A stretch of 64,000 nt of DNA from Diphasiastrum complanatum. Taxonomy: Eukaryota; Streptophyta; Lycopodiopsida; Lycopodiales; Lycopodiaceae. A program made the translations under genes and the position numbers. The notes below the pieces were generated by a model. The model was given only the letters and a program-made list of their open reading frames with translations. It made no database searches and had not been told where the DNA came from. Below, in pieces: positions 32,769 through 44,131 of this stretch (positions are counted from its first letter, which is position 1; each line of letters begins with the position of its first letter). The stretch lies in assembly GCA_029204225.1 (NCBI GenBank), contig CM055102.1:62843272-62907271 (forward strand), read 5' to 3'.

Positions 32769-33370
32769 TCAGAAAGACGGGAAGTGCACAGTCGATGAAC
32801 AGCCGGAGGTCGGGAAAAGTGGGCAATCAATCAATGTGGAACAATCAGTTGCCACAAATATGTACAGCTGTTACAGTTGATTGTTACCAGAAGCATCACG
32901 GCTACATTGCACTCCTGGAGTGTGGCTAAGCGAAGAAGTTAGAGCATTCTGAATAACTGTGAAGCTATAAGCTCCACCATTGGAATTAATGCATGCAGCG
33001 CTGAGACCTCCCAGTGGATTAACGGAGCTTCGCAAGTCCAAAGCACTTTGAAAGTATGCGTGTTGGCTAAATAGAGACTCGGCGCATGTTCCGTGCTTGT
33101 CCCACTCATGGGTCCAAAAGCTTGTGCCATCGCTGCTAGGGCATGCAAGTGAATCCCAACTTGTTTGTAACTGACTCTCTATATCAGATACCTGATCTAG
33201 AGAGTCACATTAATTTTTTTCTGAAAATAAGCTGCCGCAGGTTAGATAGATTGATTAATGCCTTTGAGATATAAACAGTGCATGCAGGAGTCAATTTCAT
33301 TAGCCCTAAGTTCATAAGAAGAATCTTTGCCATGACGAATAAAATCTTTGATATGGTAAAATTGACAAGA

Positions 33371-33418
<48 letters not shown>

Positions 33419-34028
33419 TGAGTGAGTGGGGGAAGCGACCTGGCTGATGTCACAGGGATTGTTGGGATCGCAGTTGGATGGGAAACCGGCATTGTTGTAA
33501 TTTGGCCACAGGCCGTGAATGGAAAAATCGGATGCAGGCTGTCCTGTAGTGGGATAGCAACAGCTGCTGCCAGAAGCATCCAGGCCACTGCAACACAAAT
33601 GGAAGATTTCGATAAGAAACCATTGTTTAAGATACTGAGTGCCTACTTACCCAACGGATAATATTGAACATCGGACACGACTCTTTTCAAAAGTAAAAGC
33701 TGTAGTTATGCTATATATAGCGCTAGTTTGATGGATTTAGAAAACGTCCTGCATATGATTGGCAACTGTAGCCCGCATCTAGTACGTGACTGAGCTCAGA
33801 GATATAAACTGGATCAACCACTCGCGACGAGAGTACACAAATGCATACGCTGATCGATCATCGCTAGCAGGGAGAAACAACGATGAGACCAACCTGTAAG
33901 ACGAAGTAGAAGAAATCGAAGCCTTGGGCGTTGGCATGAGCGAGTAACATACTCATGCACGCAGCAATCAGCAAACAACTAAATTGTGGGTGCATGCCTT
34001 TTGCACGATCTATAGCAGCAATACCCAT
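32769..34028 (-). pseudogene. Secreted RNase T2 family pseudogene (S-like RNase)
   Basis: Three exons on the minus strand. Exon 1 (34028-33894): ATG in a good context, a signal peptide of ~35 residues ending ANAQ, then FDFFYFVLQ. Exon 2 (33587-33440) starts WPG and has the first catalytic box IHGLWPNY. Exon 3 (33191-32769) has the second box HEWDKHGTCAES and ends VHFPSF. Introns are GT-AG and the intron positions fit my recollection of plant RNase T2 genes. The enzyme cuts RNA outside the cell or in the vacuole via two His. Defects: the segment after WPG, normally with a Cys pair, is shortened and out of frame with the SCYPTTG block (exon 2 is 148 nt, not a multiple of three). A TAA at 32871-32873 falls in the C-terminal part, and a conserved Cys in the YICV block is Phe. 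Confidence 0.88.
33371..33412. repeat. Compound (TG)n(AG)n microsatellite in RNase T2 intron 2
   Basis: About nine TG units then about twelve AG units within the intron 33192-33439. The intron in the inverted duplicate keeps only a short CT tract (48239-48253). Confidence 0.95.
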
Positions 34029-34749
34029 TGTAGAATGTTGATTGATTGATGTAAAATGCACTCTTTTTCGTCCTCTTTATGCTACGTCTCACTATAACTC
34101 CAAGAGAGAGGATGCAAACACTGTTACCTTGTAAATTGTTACACGTTATGTTTCTTTGCTATGCAACTTAAATAGAGACGCTTTGAGTTTCAAAGCTTGG
34201 CTTAACTCATTTAAATATTATAATAACAATATGAAGCACAGCCGTCACGATTAAGGTAACATTGCACGGTAGTGGTGAAGAAGACTTTAAACTACGTAGT
34301 ATTCTATTGGTCGAGATTCGAATATCCATGTAGATCGTTAATAATTTGAGGAGTCTAAATCTAGTAGCAAGATCTTATGCCTTGGAATCTTCATTTCAGT
34401 TTGTTACTACATGCTTGACTAGACCAATCACATTATTTCACTTTTACTAATTTCCTCAAACATCAAGCACATCTCCTATTTGTCCCATTTTCAACCCACA
34501 TCATATTGAGCACTAATTCTAATGAAAATATGACATTTGTTGGTGTTTTTATCTTCAGAATCTATTAGCCTGGTCTTGCGAAGGCAATAGTGTAAGTATT
34601 GTGAACTTAAACCCTTCTGAGTGCACGTTTGTACGGACTGCCGGAAACGGAAAACCTGCACAGATAGTAGCTCACGCTAAGCCCATCTTCACAGCTTGGA
34701 ACAACGGATTACAACGGTTTGAGGCGACAGCAGATCGTGGGAAGATACT
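34029..34749 (-). other. Upstream region of RNase T2 pseudogene; unassigned
   Basis: Holds the likely 5' UTR and promoter; 'aacttaaatag' near 34167 is a possible TATA-like site. 34590-34745 on the plus strand reads without stops (ECTFVRTAGNGKPAQIVAHA, then WNNGLQRF), which might be an unrelated exon remnant, but I cannot identify it. Nothing else is seen. Confidence 0.35.
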
Positions 34750-35165
34750 TGTTAGAAAAAAAGATAGTTAACTAGCATAGTTACAAGATTGTTAGTGAAT
34801 CAATGCATTCTGGGAATCTATATATATGTGTGCTGCACTAGGTGGGAAATTGTGCATAGACGAATAGCAGAGGTGTGTGGATAGACAGCTCTTAATATAT
34901 GTTTCTAACAGAGACACGTTTCGGTCTCTCTTTATTTTAACAAGGGCTTGTATCTACAGGTGACTTAATATATTTCTGCAGTCAGAATTTTGTTCTAGCT
35001 GTATGTGTTACATGCTAAGAATGTGTGCTCAGACTCTGCTGTAGTTGTTTGTACCAGGGAATGATAGAATTGGCTCTGTGTTAATCCTTCTTTGACACTT
35101 CTATCTCTCTAGCCCTAATCTCGGTGACTGCTTCTGCATTTTCTTTGTACTTTAATTTCTTTTCA
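34750..35165 (+). repeat. Possible solo LTR with primer-site remnant
   Basis: Begins TGTTAGAAAAAAAGATAG, contains 'gttgtttgtaccag'-type U5 sequence, and ends ...TTTTCA before TGGTATCA (35166-35173), which matches the first eight bases of the tRNA-Met primer site. Block X2 follows at once. No partner LTR is visible. Confidence 0.45.
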
Positions 35166-35171
35166 TGGTAT

Positions 35172-37336
35172 CATGTTTTAATTTTTAGATAGTACTATTC
35201 TTATAGGTTGTCACTTGTATGATTCTTTTGTATCTTGGTGCAGGCTCTAAACGCACATCTGTCTCTTCTTTTGTTATCACAGGTATGAAAGTCCCACTTT
35301 AATATGCATTAAAGTTCTGTAGTCAATTTTCTTTTCTACTTCATTTCAATATATTAGGGTTTATTGTAATGTATTGTATGTTTATGAATGTAGTAATCAT
35401 GTCGGGTCAGGCAGTGGTCAAATCTCAGGAGATTATGTTTCATCTTTGTATGCATGATTAACTCCCGAGCAGAAAGCACAACTATCAGGTATGCTTAGAT
35501 GACAGTGGTTCCTCACAAGCGGTCGTGGCTCCCGTCCCTACCGAAGAGTCTTCCACAAGTCCTTATTATGACGTGGATCCTGCCGGTAACATAATTGCCA
35601 ACAGAAAAGGGAGGGTGGTTTTGGATCGACTCTATTTTGCATGCCAACGCCATTTTGGTAACAAATTGTTTAATAAATGGTTCGAACAATCTAGCGATCT
35701 TAAATGACAGGTTGTTGGTACCCTTCATAACGAATTCCAACAAAAAGAGGAATTCGATGAGAAGGAAATTCATAAGCATATGAGCTTATGAATTAGGCAT
35801 CGTCGTGATATGGCACGACGAGCTTGTAGGGACAGGCAATCCAAGCTCTCCTTGTCTTCAAGAAATGATTAAAACCGTGTAAAAGTGAATGAATGAACAC
35901 CAGATAAATATGATTCAAAAAGATCTTGCGACCACTAGGATGCATGGGATAGGCAATGGGCTCGAGCGGAAAGGCAGGATTACAAGCAAGCATGGTAAGT
36001 GAACCTAAACTACTCTTATAGTTTATCTTTGATTTCATATGCTTTTATTTTGTAATATGCATTATGACTAGCTGCTCCAACTTAGCCCTAAATTAATTTC
36101 AACTTAAATTGAATGCATGGATAGTTGGCAGACTATGGACGTCTACCAACTAAGAACAAGTATGACTTTGCCTTCAAGGAATCATACGAGGCATTAGTCG
36201 ACAAACTAAAGAACGAGGGTCATCCTCCAATGTAAGTACTAGTTTTTTGTATTCATACTAATGTGGTTTGTATTCATACTAATATTATTTAATTTAGTAC
36301 GATCAAGTATTAAATATTAATGTAGTTTGTTTGCTTGTGTTCATGCAAACTGGACATCATGACGACGATGAGTACATTAGGTTTATAAGTTTTAGTTGAT
36401 GCGGTTTTTAGTTGATGTACATATTAGATCTAGAGATCTAGAGACTCATGCAAAATTATAGCACCAATTTCGTAATACATTGATTGATATTACGAACATA
36501 TTATCATTACAAATGATCGTGCTATATTACCATTGCTTTTATATGTGAAGTGTTCTTTTTACAGAAATTGCAATGCCGAATTTCAAGATGTGGATTGAAA
36601 GCCATGTGCAATGTCAGATTTCAAAACAAGAATCAATATCATAAATAGAAATCTAAATGAAATTTATGATGTGCATAATGCAATGCAATAAAGTATTGTC
36701 ATTCATAATGCACATAAAGTAATGCAATAAATATAGGAATGAAAAGTAATCTATGTGTATTAAATAATTTAGGAATGAAAAGTACCTCATGCTTAGCTTG
36801 TTATTTGATCCAAATATTGAATGCAACTCAGAAATATTGTTTTGAAAACAATTCATGAACATCACTTCTCCAAGAATAGCCCGATAAAAATGCGCATGTC
36901 ATTTTTTACGCATTTTTTATTTATTTATAACCTAATCAGAGACGTCGCAATCCAACATTAAAATGTGTCGAATACACGTCGGACATTTTTTGGGATGGTT
37001 ATGTTAACAAACGTCGGATTCTGACATCTTTCTAAGACGTCGAAATCTGACATTCATGTAGACATCGGATGAACGTCGGATGAATGTCGCATGGATGTCG
37101 CGGACATCCGTCGGACAATTGTTGGGGTCGTTCCGTTTCAGCAAACGTTGGATTTTGACATCCCAATGTTCTCATCAAAATCTGACAGCCACGTCAGATT
37201 GGATGTGACGTCTTTGAACATCGCATTCTGACATCCATGTCGGACGTCCAAGTTGGACGTCGGAGTCTGACGTCCACGTTGACGTCGGAGTCGGACGTCC
37301 ACATCGAACCTGACGTCAACCACCGGGACCTGAGGT
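35172..37336 (+). mobile_element. Block X2: transposon-like repeat with palindromic array
   Basis: Second copy of X1, somewhat longer because X1 lacks ~90 bp after 18790. 35525-35707 is an open frame of 60 residues with EESSTSPYYDVDPAGNIIAN and HFGNKLFNKWFEQSSDLK. 35710-36000 continues in shifted frames with IHKHMS and basic stretches; 36125-36235 resembles the block at 19185-19280. It might be a plant DNA-transposon ORF; the identification is weak. Ends in the GACGTC array. Confidence 0.4.
36940..37336. repeat. GACGTC-rich palindromic array, copy 2
   Basis: Homologous to 19921-20295, with extra repeats such as 'catcggatgaacgtcggatg'. It retains many GACGTC and TCTGACxTCC cores in both orientations. 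Confidence 0.75.
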
Positions 37337-37939
37337 CACTGATCCTATGAGAATTGGGTCCTAGCAACTCAATCTAAGAGAAGATCACCCTTTGAAGAGT
37401 GAGTTCATTACTTGAACAAGAGGAGGCCAGAAGAATTGCAACCTCCTCAAGCAAAAGCTCGGATCCTCAAGCCCTATATTTCAAAAATCAGAAGTTCAGA
37501 TCAAAAAAGAAGAGCAGTATGCAGTCAAGATCAAATTTTGGCTTAGGGTCGAATTTGAACTCCCTATTTTTCCAACCAAAGCATAAGCTATTTTAAAGAT
37601 ACTGCAAGAGAACTGGACATGAAATCAAGGACACTTTGAAATTGAACAATGAGAAGAAGAAGCAGTTCCAACAACAAGCAAATTCTGACTCAGCTAGTTT
37701 TTGATCCAACAACAAGGGGAAGATGAAACAGTCTTATGACCAAGGTCGGATAACAACAGGATATCGATTCCTAATATCTCAATTCTGGAGCAACTCTGCA
37801 CATGATTTACCATCAAGACTGGCTCAACGATTATAAATCTTTTATCCACTCTCGAGTTGTTCAAGTTGGAGACAACTCATCACAGTCGATTCAAGGTGAG
37901 AGAACAATCAGAATCAAATTTTAGAAAGGTGCAGTCAAG

Positions 37940-38281
37940 TTGTTGTCCAACGTTCTTCACATTCCAAATCAAACCAAGAATCTGCTCTCAATTAGCAGAA
38001 TCATTGATTTAGGTCATAGGGTCCAATTCGATAAAACTGGCTACACCATCCTTTACAAATCTCGGAAAGTTTTAGCTTTCGAGAGAAGAAGTGACAATCT
38101 ATACAAAATTCACCACCGTTATTCTTCCAACTGTCAAGCTCTTCACACCTCGACTTCCAAATCATCTGATATGCTTTGGCATTTTAGATTAGGCCATTTG
38201 AACTTCAATAGTATTCAACAAATGTCGACTCAAACTAGTACAAGACCTACCTTCTGTCAGCAAGCCAGCTTCTCCATGTGA
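37940..38281 (+). pseudogene. Copia-2 copy 2: protease end and GAG-pre-integrase
   Basis: Open 113-residue frame with NVLHIPNQTKNLLSI, YTILYKSRKVLAF, and SDMLWHFRLGHLNFNSI. A single-base frame change at ~38235 precedes the integrase zinc region. Confidence 0.82.
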
Positions 38282-39060
38282 AATTTGTATAATCAACAAG
38301 CATGTTAGAAGCCCTTTCATTTCTGACTCAGTTCATACTTCTAAAGGCTTGCTAGATCTTGTACATAGCGACATCTAGGGCCTAATGCAGATTGTTTTCA
38401 AAGGGGGAGCTCTATACCTCCTAACTTTCATCAATGACTTCTCTCAAAGGACTGCAACCTATTTTATGAAGAACAAATAAGGGGCATTCAAGTTCTTCAC
38501 GCAATTCAAGGCATCTGCAGAAAATCAGACCCAGAGGAAGATCAAAGCTCTACACATAGATGGAGGGGAGAATTTATCTCCACTAAATTTAAGGAATTAT
38601 GCAAGGCCAACAAGATACATCAACAATTCACAACGAGCTACTCAACTCAGTCCAATGGTGTAGTTGAACGGAAGAATCGGACACTCACAAAAAGTGCCAA
38701 GAGCATGCTGGCCCATTCCTCTCTTTTGAAAATTTTTTGGGCGAAAGCTTGTTTCAACAGCTGCCTATCTACAAAATCAATCCATCACCAAAGCCCAGAA
38801 TGGCAAGACACCTTATGAGGTGTGGACATGATCGAAACCATCACTCAAGAATCTTAGAGTGTTTGGTTGCATTGCTTATGCTCTGATCCCTGAAGATCTC
38901 AGGAAGAAGTTGGATGCAAAAGCACAAAATTGATTTTCTTTGGCTACTTCCCAGATCACCATGCATACAAGCTATACAATCTGGAAAAAGAAAAATCAGT
39001 TACGAGCAAATATATCATTTTTGTGGAAGATTGATTTATCAACCACAGGGAAAAGCTTGA
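38282..39060 (+). pseudogene. Copia-2 copy 2: integrase and linker
   Basis: In broken frames: 'DLVHSDI' region near 38355, 'DDFS' near 38430, 'HIDGG' near 38555, VERKNRTL near 38665, then FGYFPDHHAYKLYN-type linker near 38940. The ERKNR Glu motif is preserved better than in copy 1. Confidence 0.78.
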
Positions 39061-39097
39061 GAAATTTCTAATCCATGTATCAAAAAGGACTCCAAGA

Positions 39098-40250
39098 TTG
39101 AAAATCATGAGATCGATACAAAAAATGAGCCTGAATAGCAAGGGGTCAAAATTCAGCCAAGAAGATCAAATCAACCAAGACAGCCTCCATCCAGATTTAT
39201 GGACGATGCAACCTACTACTTCGTGCATGAACCAAATACAGTTTCAGGAGGTGATTTCTACATCTGATGCTAATCAATGGACAGTGGCGATGGACACTGA
39301 ATTTGATTATTTGATTTGAGAATCAAATAAGGATAGTCACTGAGCTGCCAAAGGGAAAAAATCCGAATCCATGCAAATGGATACAAGGAGAAGTATGATG
39401 CTGAAGGAAGGATGAATTGATACAAAGCCAGACTGGTCACCGGAGGCTATTCCTAGATTCTAGATTTGGATTATTCGGAGTCCTTCAGCCCAATCATCAA
39501 ACATGCTTCGATCCGACTATGACTTTCCTTTGCAACTGCAGCAGATCTTAAAGTCCATCAAATGGATGTCCAACGCTTTCCTCAACGGGACCATTGAAGA
39601 GAAAATTTTTATGTCACAACCGGAAAGATACGAACTGAGGGGTAAGCAACACCTTGTGTGCAAAATTCACAAGGCACTCTATGGGATGAAATAGTCACGT
39701 AGAGCTTGGTTCCATAAAATAAATGCATTTCTTATTGAGATAATCACTCGACCCGACATTGCATATTCGATCAGTTCACTCAACCAGTTTTTATCAAATC
39801 CAGGTCTAACCCATTGAAAAGCACTCACAAAAGTCACAAAGTACATCCAGACAACCAAACATCTTAGCATCTGTTATGGAGGCAGCCAACCTACCAACAT
39901 ATTTGAAGGATACACATATGTGGATTGGGCAGGAGATATTGATACCAAAAGATCTACTTCTAGATTTGTATTTTTGTACAATCAAAGCCCAATTCTTGGA
40001 ACAGCCAAAAGTAGATCTCAGTAGCATTGTCTTCAACCAAATCAAATTATGTTGTTGTCACGAATGCTATGAAGGAGGCAATTTGTTTGAGTCACCTGCT
40101 AGAAGAAATCGACCTTGCACAATCACATCCAGTGACCATCTTTTGTGACAACCAAAGCACCATAGCTCTCTCTCTCTCAATCCGAGATTTCATTCTCTAA
40201 GCAAGTATCGAAATCAGATATCACTATTTGAGAGAGAAAGTGCAAAGCAA
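39098..40250 (+). pseudogene. Copia-2 copy 2: RT (core deleted) and RNase H
   Basis: SQPERYELRGKQHLVCKIHK at 39613 is RT; sequence then passes directly to ITRPDIAYSISSLNQFLSNP at about 39745. RNase H includes YVDWAGDIDTKRSTS-like sequence near 39910 and [12 protein letters not shown] at 40150. The short CT tract at 40166-40178 is the unexpanded form. Confidence 0.78.
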
Positions 40251-40369
40251 GTACATATCCTTAGTCTACTATGAGACAAAATCAACTATGTCAAAGGAGT
40301 ACCATCTCAGATTCAATGACATGTTGAATCTAAAAATCAAAAGTTTTTAGCATCCACATTAACAGGGAG

Positions 40370-40973
40370 TGTTGGAATTCGATGCTCAGCTTCAAATCCA
40401 TTCAATAATGAGCATCCTAAAAAACCACAAACAGAAGGCTCGAATTTTTGAACAGAGGATTGCAAAAGTCAGGATCGAATTTTCTAGAATTTTTCAATAC
40501 CGGAACGACTCAAAAAATTCTATATTTTTTGAGTCAGTGTATATTTTTTATACTTGTAATTTTATTACTATTGGTCTTAAATCTGACCCAACGACGTCAT
40601 GTTGACAGTGCGCCCACTTTGTACATGCATTAATTGTAATGAGATGGTTGTAATAATTGCAACAAAAGGTTGTTGTAGATATTTTGTAGGATATCAGTCC
40701 TAGAATCTTCATCAGAAAACTTCTTCTAATTATTTGAGTTTTTGGAACCAGAGTTATCACTCTAAACGACTGTAAGCTGAAGTTATCAATTCAAGCATTG
40801 TACTCATTGTTTGATATTAATCAGAGTGCAAACTTTCAGTCCCACTACTGTTTCATTTCCGTGTGCATTTTTCTGAATCATTCAATTTAAATATTCTACT
40901 ACTCTCTGTTGTGCTTCCGATCCTACATCAAGCTCGCTCATCAGCTTTCGCTCATTCCCACTGATTTTCGACA
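40370..40973 (+). repeat. Copia-2 copy 2 3' LTR
   Basis: TGTTGGAATTCGATGCTCAG to TTTTCGACA, followed by ggtaa and copia D sequence as in copy 1. Confidence 0.88.
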
Positions 40974-41214
40974 GGTAAAACATTTGCTAGCAGAGATGTA
41001 ATCTTTCTAGAAGACAAATTTTGTAACCTCAACATAAATTATTATTGGTTTGAATCCTAAACCATTGTCTGGCAATGTTAAAAAAACTCTTGTCTCATAT
41101 CCATCCACTTCACACCCTGAACCATGTCATTCTTCTTTAGGCTTAGATAATGAAAAACAACCAATTGTTTGAAGATCTGGTCAAATGATGCATCCACAAG
41201 AAATCGTTATTAGC
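40974..41214 (+). pseudogene. Copia D linker, second copy
   Basis: 'ggtaaaacatttgctagcag' onward matches 30623-30855 (LEDKF, then 'catccacaagaaa'). Both Copia-2 copies share this junction, so the nest was duplicated as a unit. Confidence 0.8.
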
Positions 41215-41790
41215 AATGGATATTTTGAGTGAGAATAATTCCAAATCCTAGGCCTGATTTGAGCAAATGTTAACTCCATCACTGATATGAGGACCCATTG
41301 AGAATGCATGTCTGATTATCGTAGAAGAGCCATCAATGAACTAGAGCTGTCATTGATGTCTGCTATGGAGCAATCAAAGGATGTTGTCTCTGCTGCTTGG
41401 TCGATTGAAACTTGCTAAACACAGTTTGTAGAGGACTGATGAGGAAGCTGATATGAAGTTGTCTGTGAACTGCATTTGCTTACTTTGGATCCTACACGAC
41501 TATCGGTCATTCTGGCAACCAGTCTACACTTAGGAGCAACACTTCTTGGTGTCTACAAAGTGAACTCCAGCAACACTACACATTCTTGGAAGCCTAACAT
41601 TTGCATGATTGGTCTCTGATTTACAGTGGGCTAGAGCTGAAGGAGGCCTAGGAAGAGAATCTCTCATGTAAGTTTCTACATTTTGCCTTCTCATTTCACT
41701 ACTTGTGTATTAAATCTGTGAGGAATGGTATAACTGTGCATGTCATAGATGTTGTAGCAGTGATTATAGCTTCTTATTGCAAAAATCTAT
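41215..41790 (+). other. Exon-like fragment of an unidentified gene
   Basis: Coding-like pieces with stops: DYRRRAINELELSLMSAMEQ near 41310, then LDPTRLSVILATSLHLGATL near 41489. A short segment at 41628-41670 (WARAEGGLGRESL) lies between a good acceptor (tttacag) and a good donor (gtaagt). No family recognised. Possibly a captured host gene fragment. Confidence 0.3.
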
Positions 41791-41799
41791 AATGCATAT

Positions 41800-42511
41800 T
41801 GTTTTCTTCCATGTCTTCATTAAGAGATGTCATGGTAGTTGTCACGCGTAGGTTCGTTCCCATGAGAGCAATAGTTTAGTTCAGATTTTCACATGAATGG
41901 AGGATTCACATCTATCTCTACATCCATTAACCCTACTCTTTAACACTACACATCCCTTAACACTTACAATCCCTTAACACTACACATCCACAATAGAGAT
42001 AGCTTAGTCTTTCTCTCTCATAAAAAGTATACAATCCCAATAACACTCAGATCCAACAATTAACAAAATACAGATAAACATGAGAGATGGAGGAAAAGTG
42101 ATAGAGAGCAAGGACATTCATCAATCCATTTATGAAGAGAACCAATCCGCTTCTTTGAAATGAGGAAATGAACATGAGGAGCAACTCGAGTTGGTCCTTC
42201 TTATAGTAGAGACTAGGACCATGGCCTCTGAATCCTATTGGTCCAGTCTTGCCTCTCCTTTTATTCAAATTTAAAAAAATGTGGGAACCATCAAAATTGG
42301 AGAGAAACCAAACTTTATTCAGTAACTTGACATTTAGGCCCTCTGACATTAACAGTCCCGCAAAAAGGCCTAAAGTCCTTTTGTTGACTTTTAACTAATC
42401 AATCAAATAACTGCGTGATCATCGGGTTGGACTTATACACGCAGGGTGCCAAATCCCTCTCACATATTAAATAGGGTTAGGGCTGCCTTGAGATCCGCAA
42501 ACCCACCAATA
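41800..42511 (-). repeat. LTR-B, 3' LTR of a longer family-B relative
   Basis: On the minus strand it begins TATTGGTGGGTTTGCGG at 42511, preceded by the purine tract CCAGTTTTGGTGGGGGATAC (42512-42531). It continues through the LTR-B body to about 41800, with greater divergence than copies a-d. The 3' end is approximate. Confidence 0.72.
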
Positions 42512-42561
42512 GTATCCCCCACCAAAACTGGTGAAGGTCCCACGACACCTGCAATATGTAG

Positions 42562-42972
42562 TTATTGGGGACTTTTATTGGCTTCGCGTCGAATCTTGAT
42601 TAAATGATGCTGCACCTTCTCCATAAAATCGTGGCGTGCAGCATTGAAATCCAAATTGTGTGGTAGGAAACAACGGTGGGCTCTGGCAATCCACTTGGAG
42701 GTTGTCCATGATGTGAAGCGTGATTCCCAGGAGCCTCCCATCATTGCCGCACGAAAATATAAACGAGCAACTGGCAATTGATATTTGATTTGCTTTGAGG
42801 CCATCGGCTTATTTGGATCGAATGCCAGAGGAGGGAGACAATCGTCCCATCTGGTTGCCACTAACACCAACAAAGTTAGATCTTTAGCAAACATTGAAGA
42901 TTGTCGCACTGTTGGATCTAGAGAGTGGACATACTCTCGTTGATAGGCTTGTAAGGCGCGGTGGAAATCCAC
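42562..42972 (-). CDS. ORF of 136 aa next to the polypurine tract of the long family-B relative
   Basis: Frame MDFHRALQAYQREYV at its start, containing LVLVATRWDDCLPPLAF, QLPVARLYFRAAMMGG and WTTSKWIARAHRC, ending just before the purine tract and LTR. No domain recognised. Upstream, 43000-43381 has coding-like pieces in other frames (for example WVLKFKTFEIEADKELDTIP on the minus strand near 43230), so this is probably the C-terminal part of a frame-broken larger ORF that began with the coiled coil at 43382-44095. Confidence 0.45.
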   Translation of the reverse strand: MDFHRALQAYQREYVHSLDPTVRQSSMFAKDLTLLVLVATRWDDCLPPLAFDPNKPMASKQIKYQLPVARLYFRAAMMGGSWESRFTSWTTSKWIARAHRCFLPHNLDFNAARHDFMEKVQHHLIKIRREANKSPQ

Positions 42973-43381
42973 TGAGATGGTCCAGCTGTAAGACTAATGG
43001 ATGATTGGCCAATTGGACATATGGATGGTGATCTTGTCCATAGCCAATTCCAAATCTTTCCATTTATTTTTTACGGCATTGGAATGTAATAGGGATCTAC
43101 CCGTAATTGGCGAGGGCTGGCGACGTAACTCCTAATTGATTTCGGAGTTTCCTCAAAAACCATGATTCTCCATGTCGGCTGCTCTCCCAATGCAGGTATT
43201 GTATCCAACTCTTTGTCGGCCTCGATCTCGAAGGTCTTAAACTTCAGAACCCATCCACCATGCGAGGACTCATGCGGATGTTGCTTTAAGAAGGTCTAGA
43301 TCTAGTCCTTAACGTTGATGGGCCTTCTGAATAGAGGTGTTGTCCTTGATGAAGATAAACCCGCTTGTACTGCCTGTATGG

Positions 43382-44095
43382 TTATGGTTGGTTTGCTATA
43401 TCTGGAGCTCCACCCTGGTCCATGCTCGAATCAACCCCTATATCCATTGGTACCATTTCTTGGTGCAGAGGGGAGAATTGCGGCATGACCGGTACGGGGA
43501 TTTGTGGTCCGGCTTCCAACACTCGAGCAGCTGCTTTTTCATAGGCGGTGATGTTCTCTTTAGCCTTTGCCAACTCGGTTGAAGCTGCTCCTTTGAACCT
43601 GTCAAAGCGGCCTTGAAATCTCTGAAGGGCCACTTTGTATGTCTCCACTTTCTTGAACAAATATGCAATCTCCGTCAGTGTAACCAGATGATCTGGTATT
43701 TGTGTTTGAAGATACGCATCACGCTCAAGGGTGGTCACATCCAAGTCACATTGAAGTCGCGCGCAATCTTGTTCAACCATCTGTAATTGCCCCTTTAGTA
43801 GCTGCACCTGTTGCTTTGCATCCTGCACGGCCTTATCTACCTGATCTTGTGCGGTTGTCAAGGCGTTTTGCAGGGAGATGATGTAGTCTTCCAAGCGATC
43901 AGCTTGTTGCTGGGCCAACTTCTTTTTGGCTTCAGCCTTGTCTTCATGTTGTTTGGCAATCTTCAACTCTTGATCCAGCTGGACAAGTTTCTGGCTAATC
44001 ATAGTGTTTTCGGACTCCAGATCAGAGATTTTCTGCTCCATTTCTTTCTTCTTATCCAACATCGACTGGATCACTTGCGCAAGGCTTGAAACCAA
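43382..44095 (-). CDS. Coiled-coil protein ORF inside long family-B relative (237 aa, 5'-truncated)
   Basis: Residues ~10-150 form a heptad-rich coiled coil (DKKKEMEQKISDLESEN, LEDYIISLQNALTTAQDQ, LKGQLQMVEQD). A second helical part follows (VALQRFQGRFDRFKGAASTE), then a Pro/Met-rich tail (IPVPVMPQFSPLHQEM). It remains open upstream of 44095 to ~44130, where element E2 sequence begins, so the N-terminus is lost. It is located between the purine tract/LTR-B and E2. It is not a gypsy Gag or Pol that I recognise. It could be an additional ORF of the autonomous or larger relative of family B. Confidence 0.5.
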   Translation of the reverse strand: MVSSLAQVIQSMLDKKKEMEQKISDLESENTMISQKLVQLDQELKIAKQHEDKAEAKKKLAQQQADRLEDYIISLQNALTTAQDQVDKAVQDAKQQVQLLKGQLQMVEQDCARLQCDLDVTTLERDAYLQTQIPDHLVTLTEIAYLFKKVETYKVALQRFQGRFDRFKGAASTELAKAKENITAYEKAAARVLEAGPQIPVPVMPQFSPLHQEMVPMDIGVDSSMDQGGAPDIANQP

Positions 44096-44131
44096 ACCTA
44101 GAGCATCACCAAAATTGACGGCAAAAGCATT

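Larger units (their letters stand above)
37337..40973 (+). mobile_element. Copia-2, second copy (5'-truncated, no E insertion)
   Basis: Starts within gag ('atcctatgagaattgggtcc'), followed by a decayed zinc-knuckle region (about 37580-37630), NVLHIPNQTKNLLSISRIID (37949-38008), LWHFRLGHLNFNSIQQMSTQ (38173-38232), integrase (38240-38830), RT (39180-39760) and RNase H (39770-40230), then the 3' LTR. At 38232-38250 the pre-integrase to integrase junction is uninterrupted, giving the pre-insertion state for E. Stops and frameshifts are numerous and the RT core deletion is shared with copy 1. Confidence 0.85.

Noticed and set aside
33205-33588. Minus-strand ORFs of 118-127 codons covering RNase exon 2
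   Set aside because: They read through intron 2 and its microsatellite; the exon structure explains the coding part.
32769-34028. A functional RNase T2 gene
   Set aside because: Exon 2 has a non-triplet length with a frame change after WPG, and a TAA lies in frame in exon 3. Called a pseudogene unless sequencing errors are shown.
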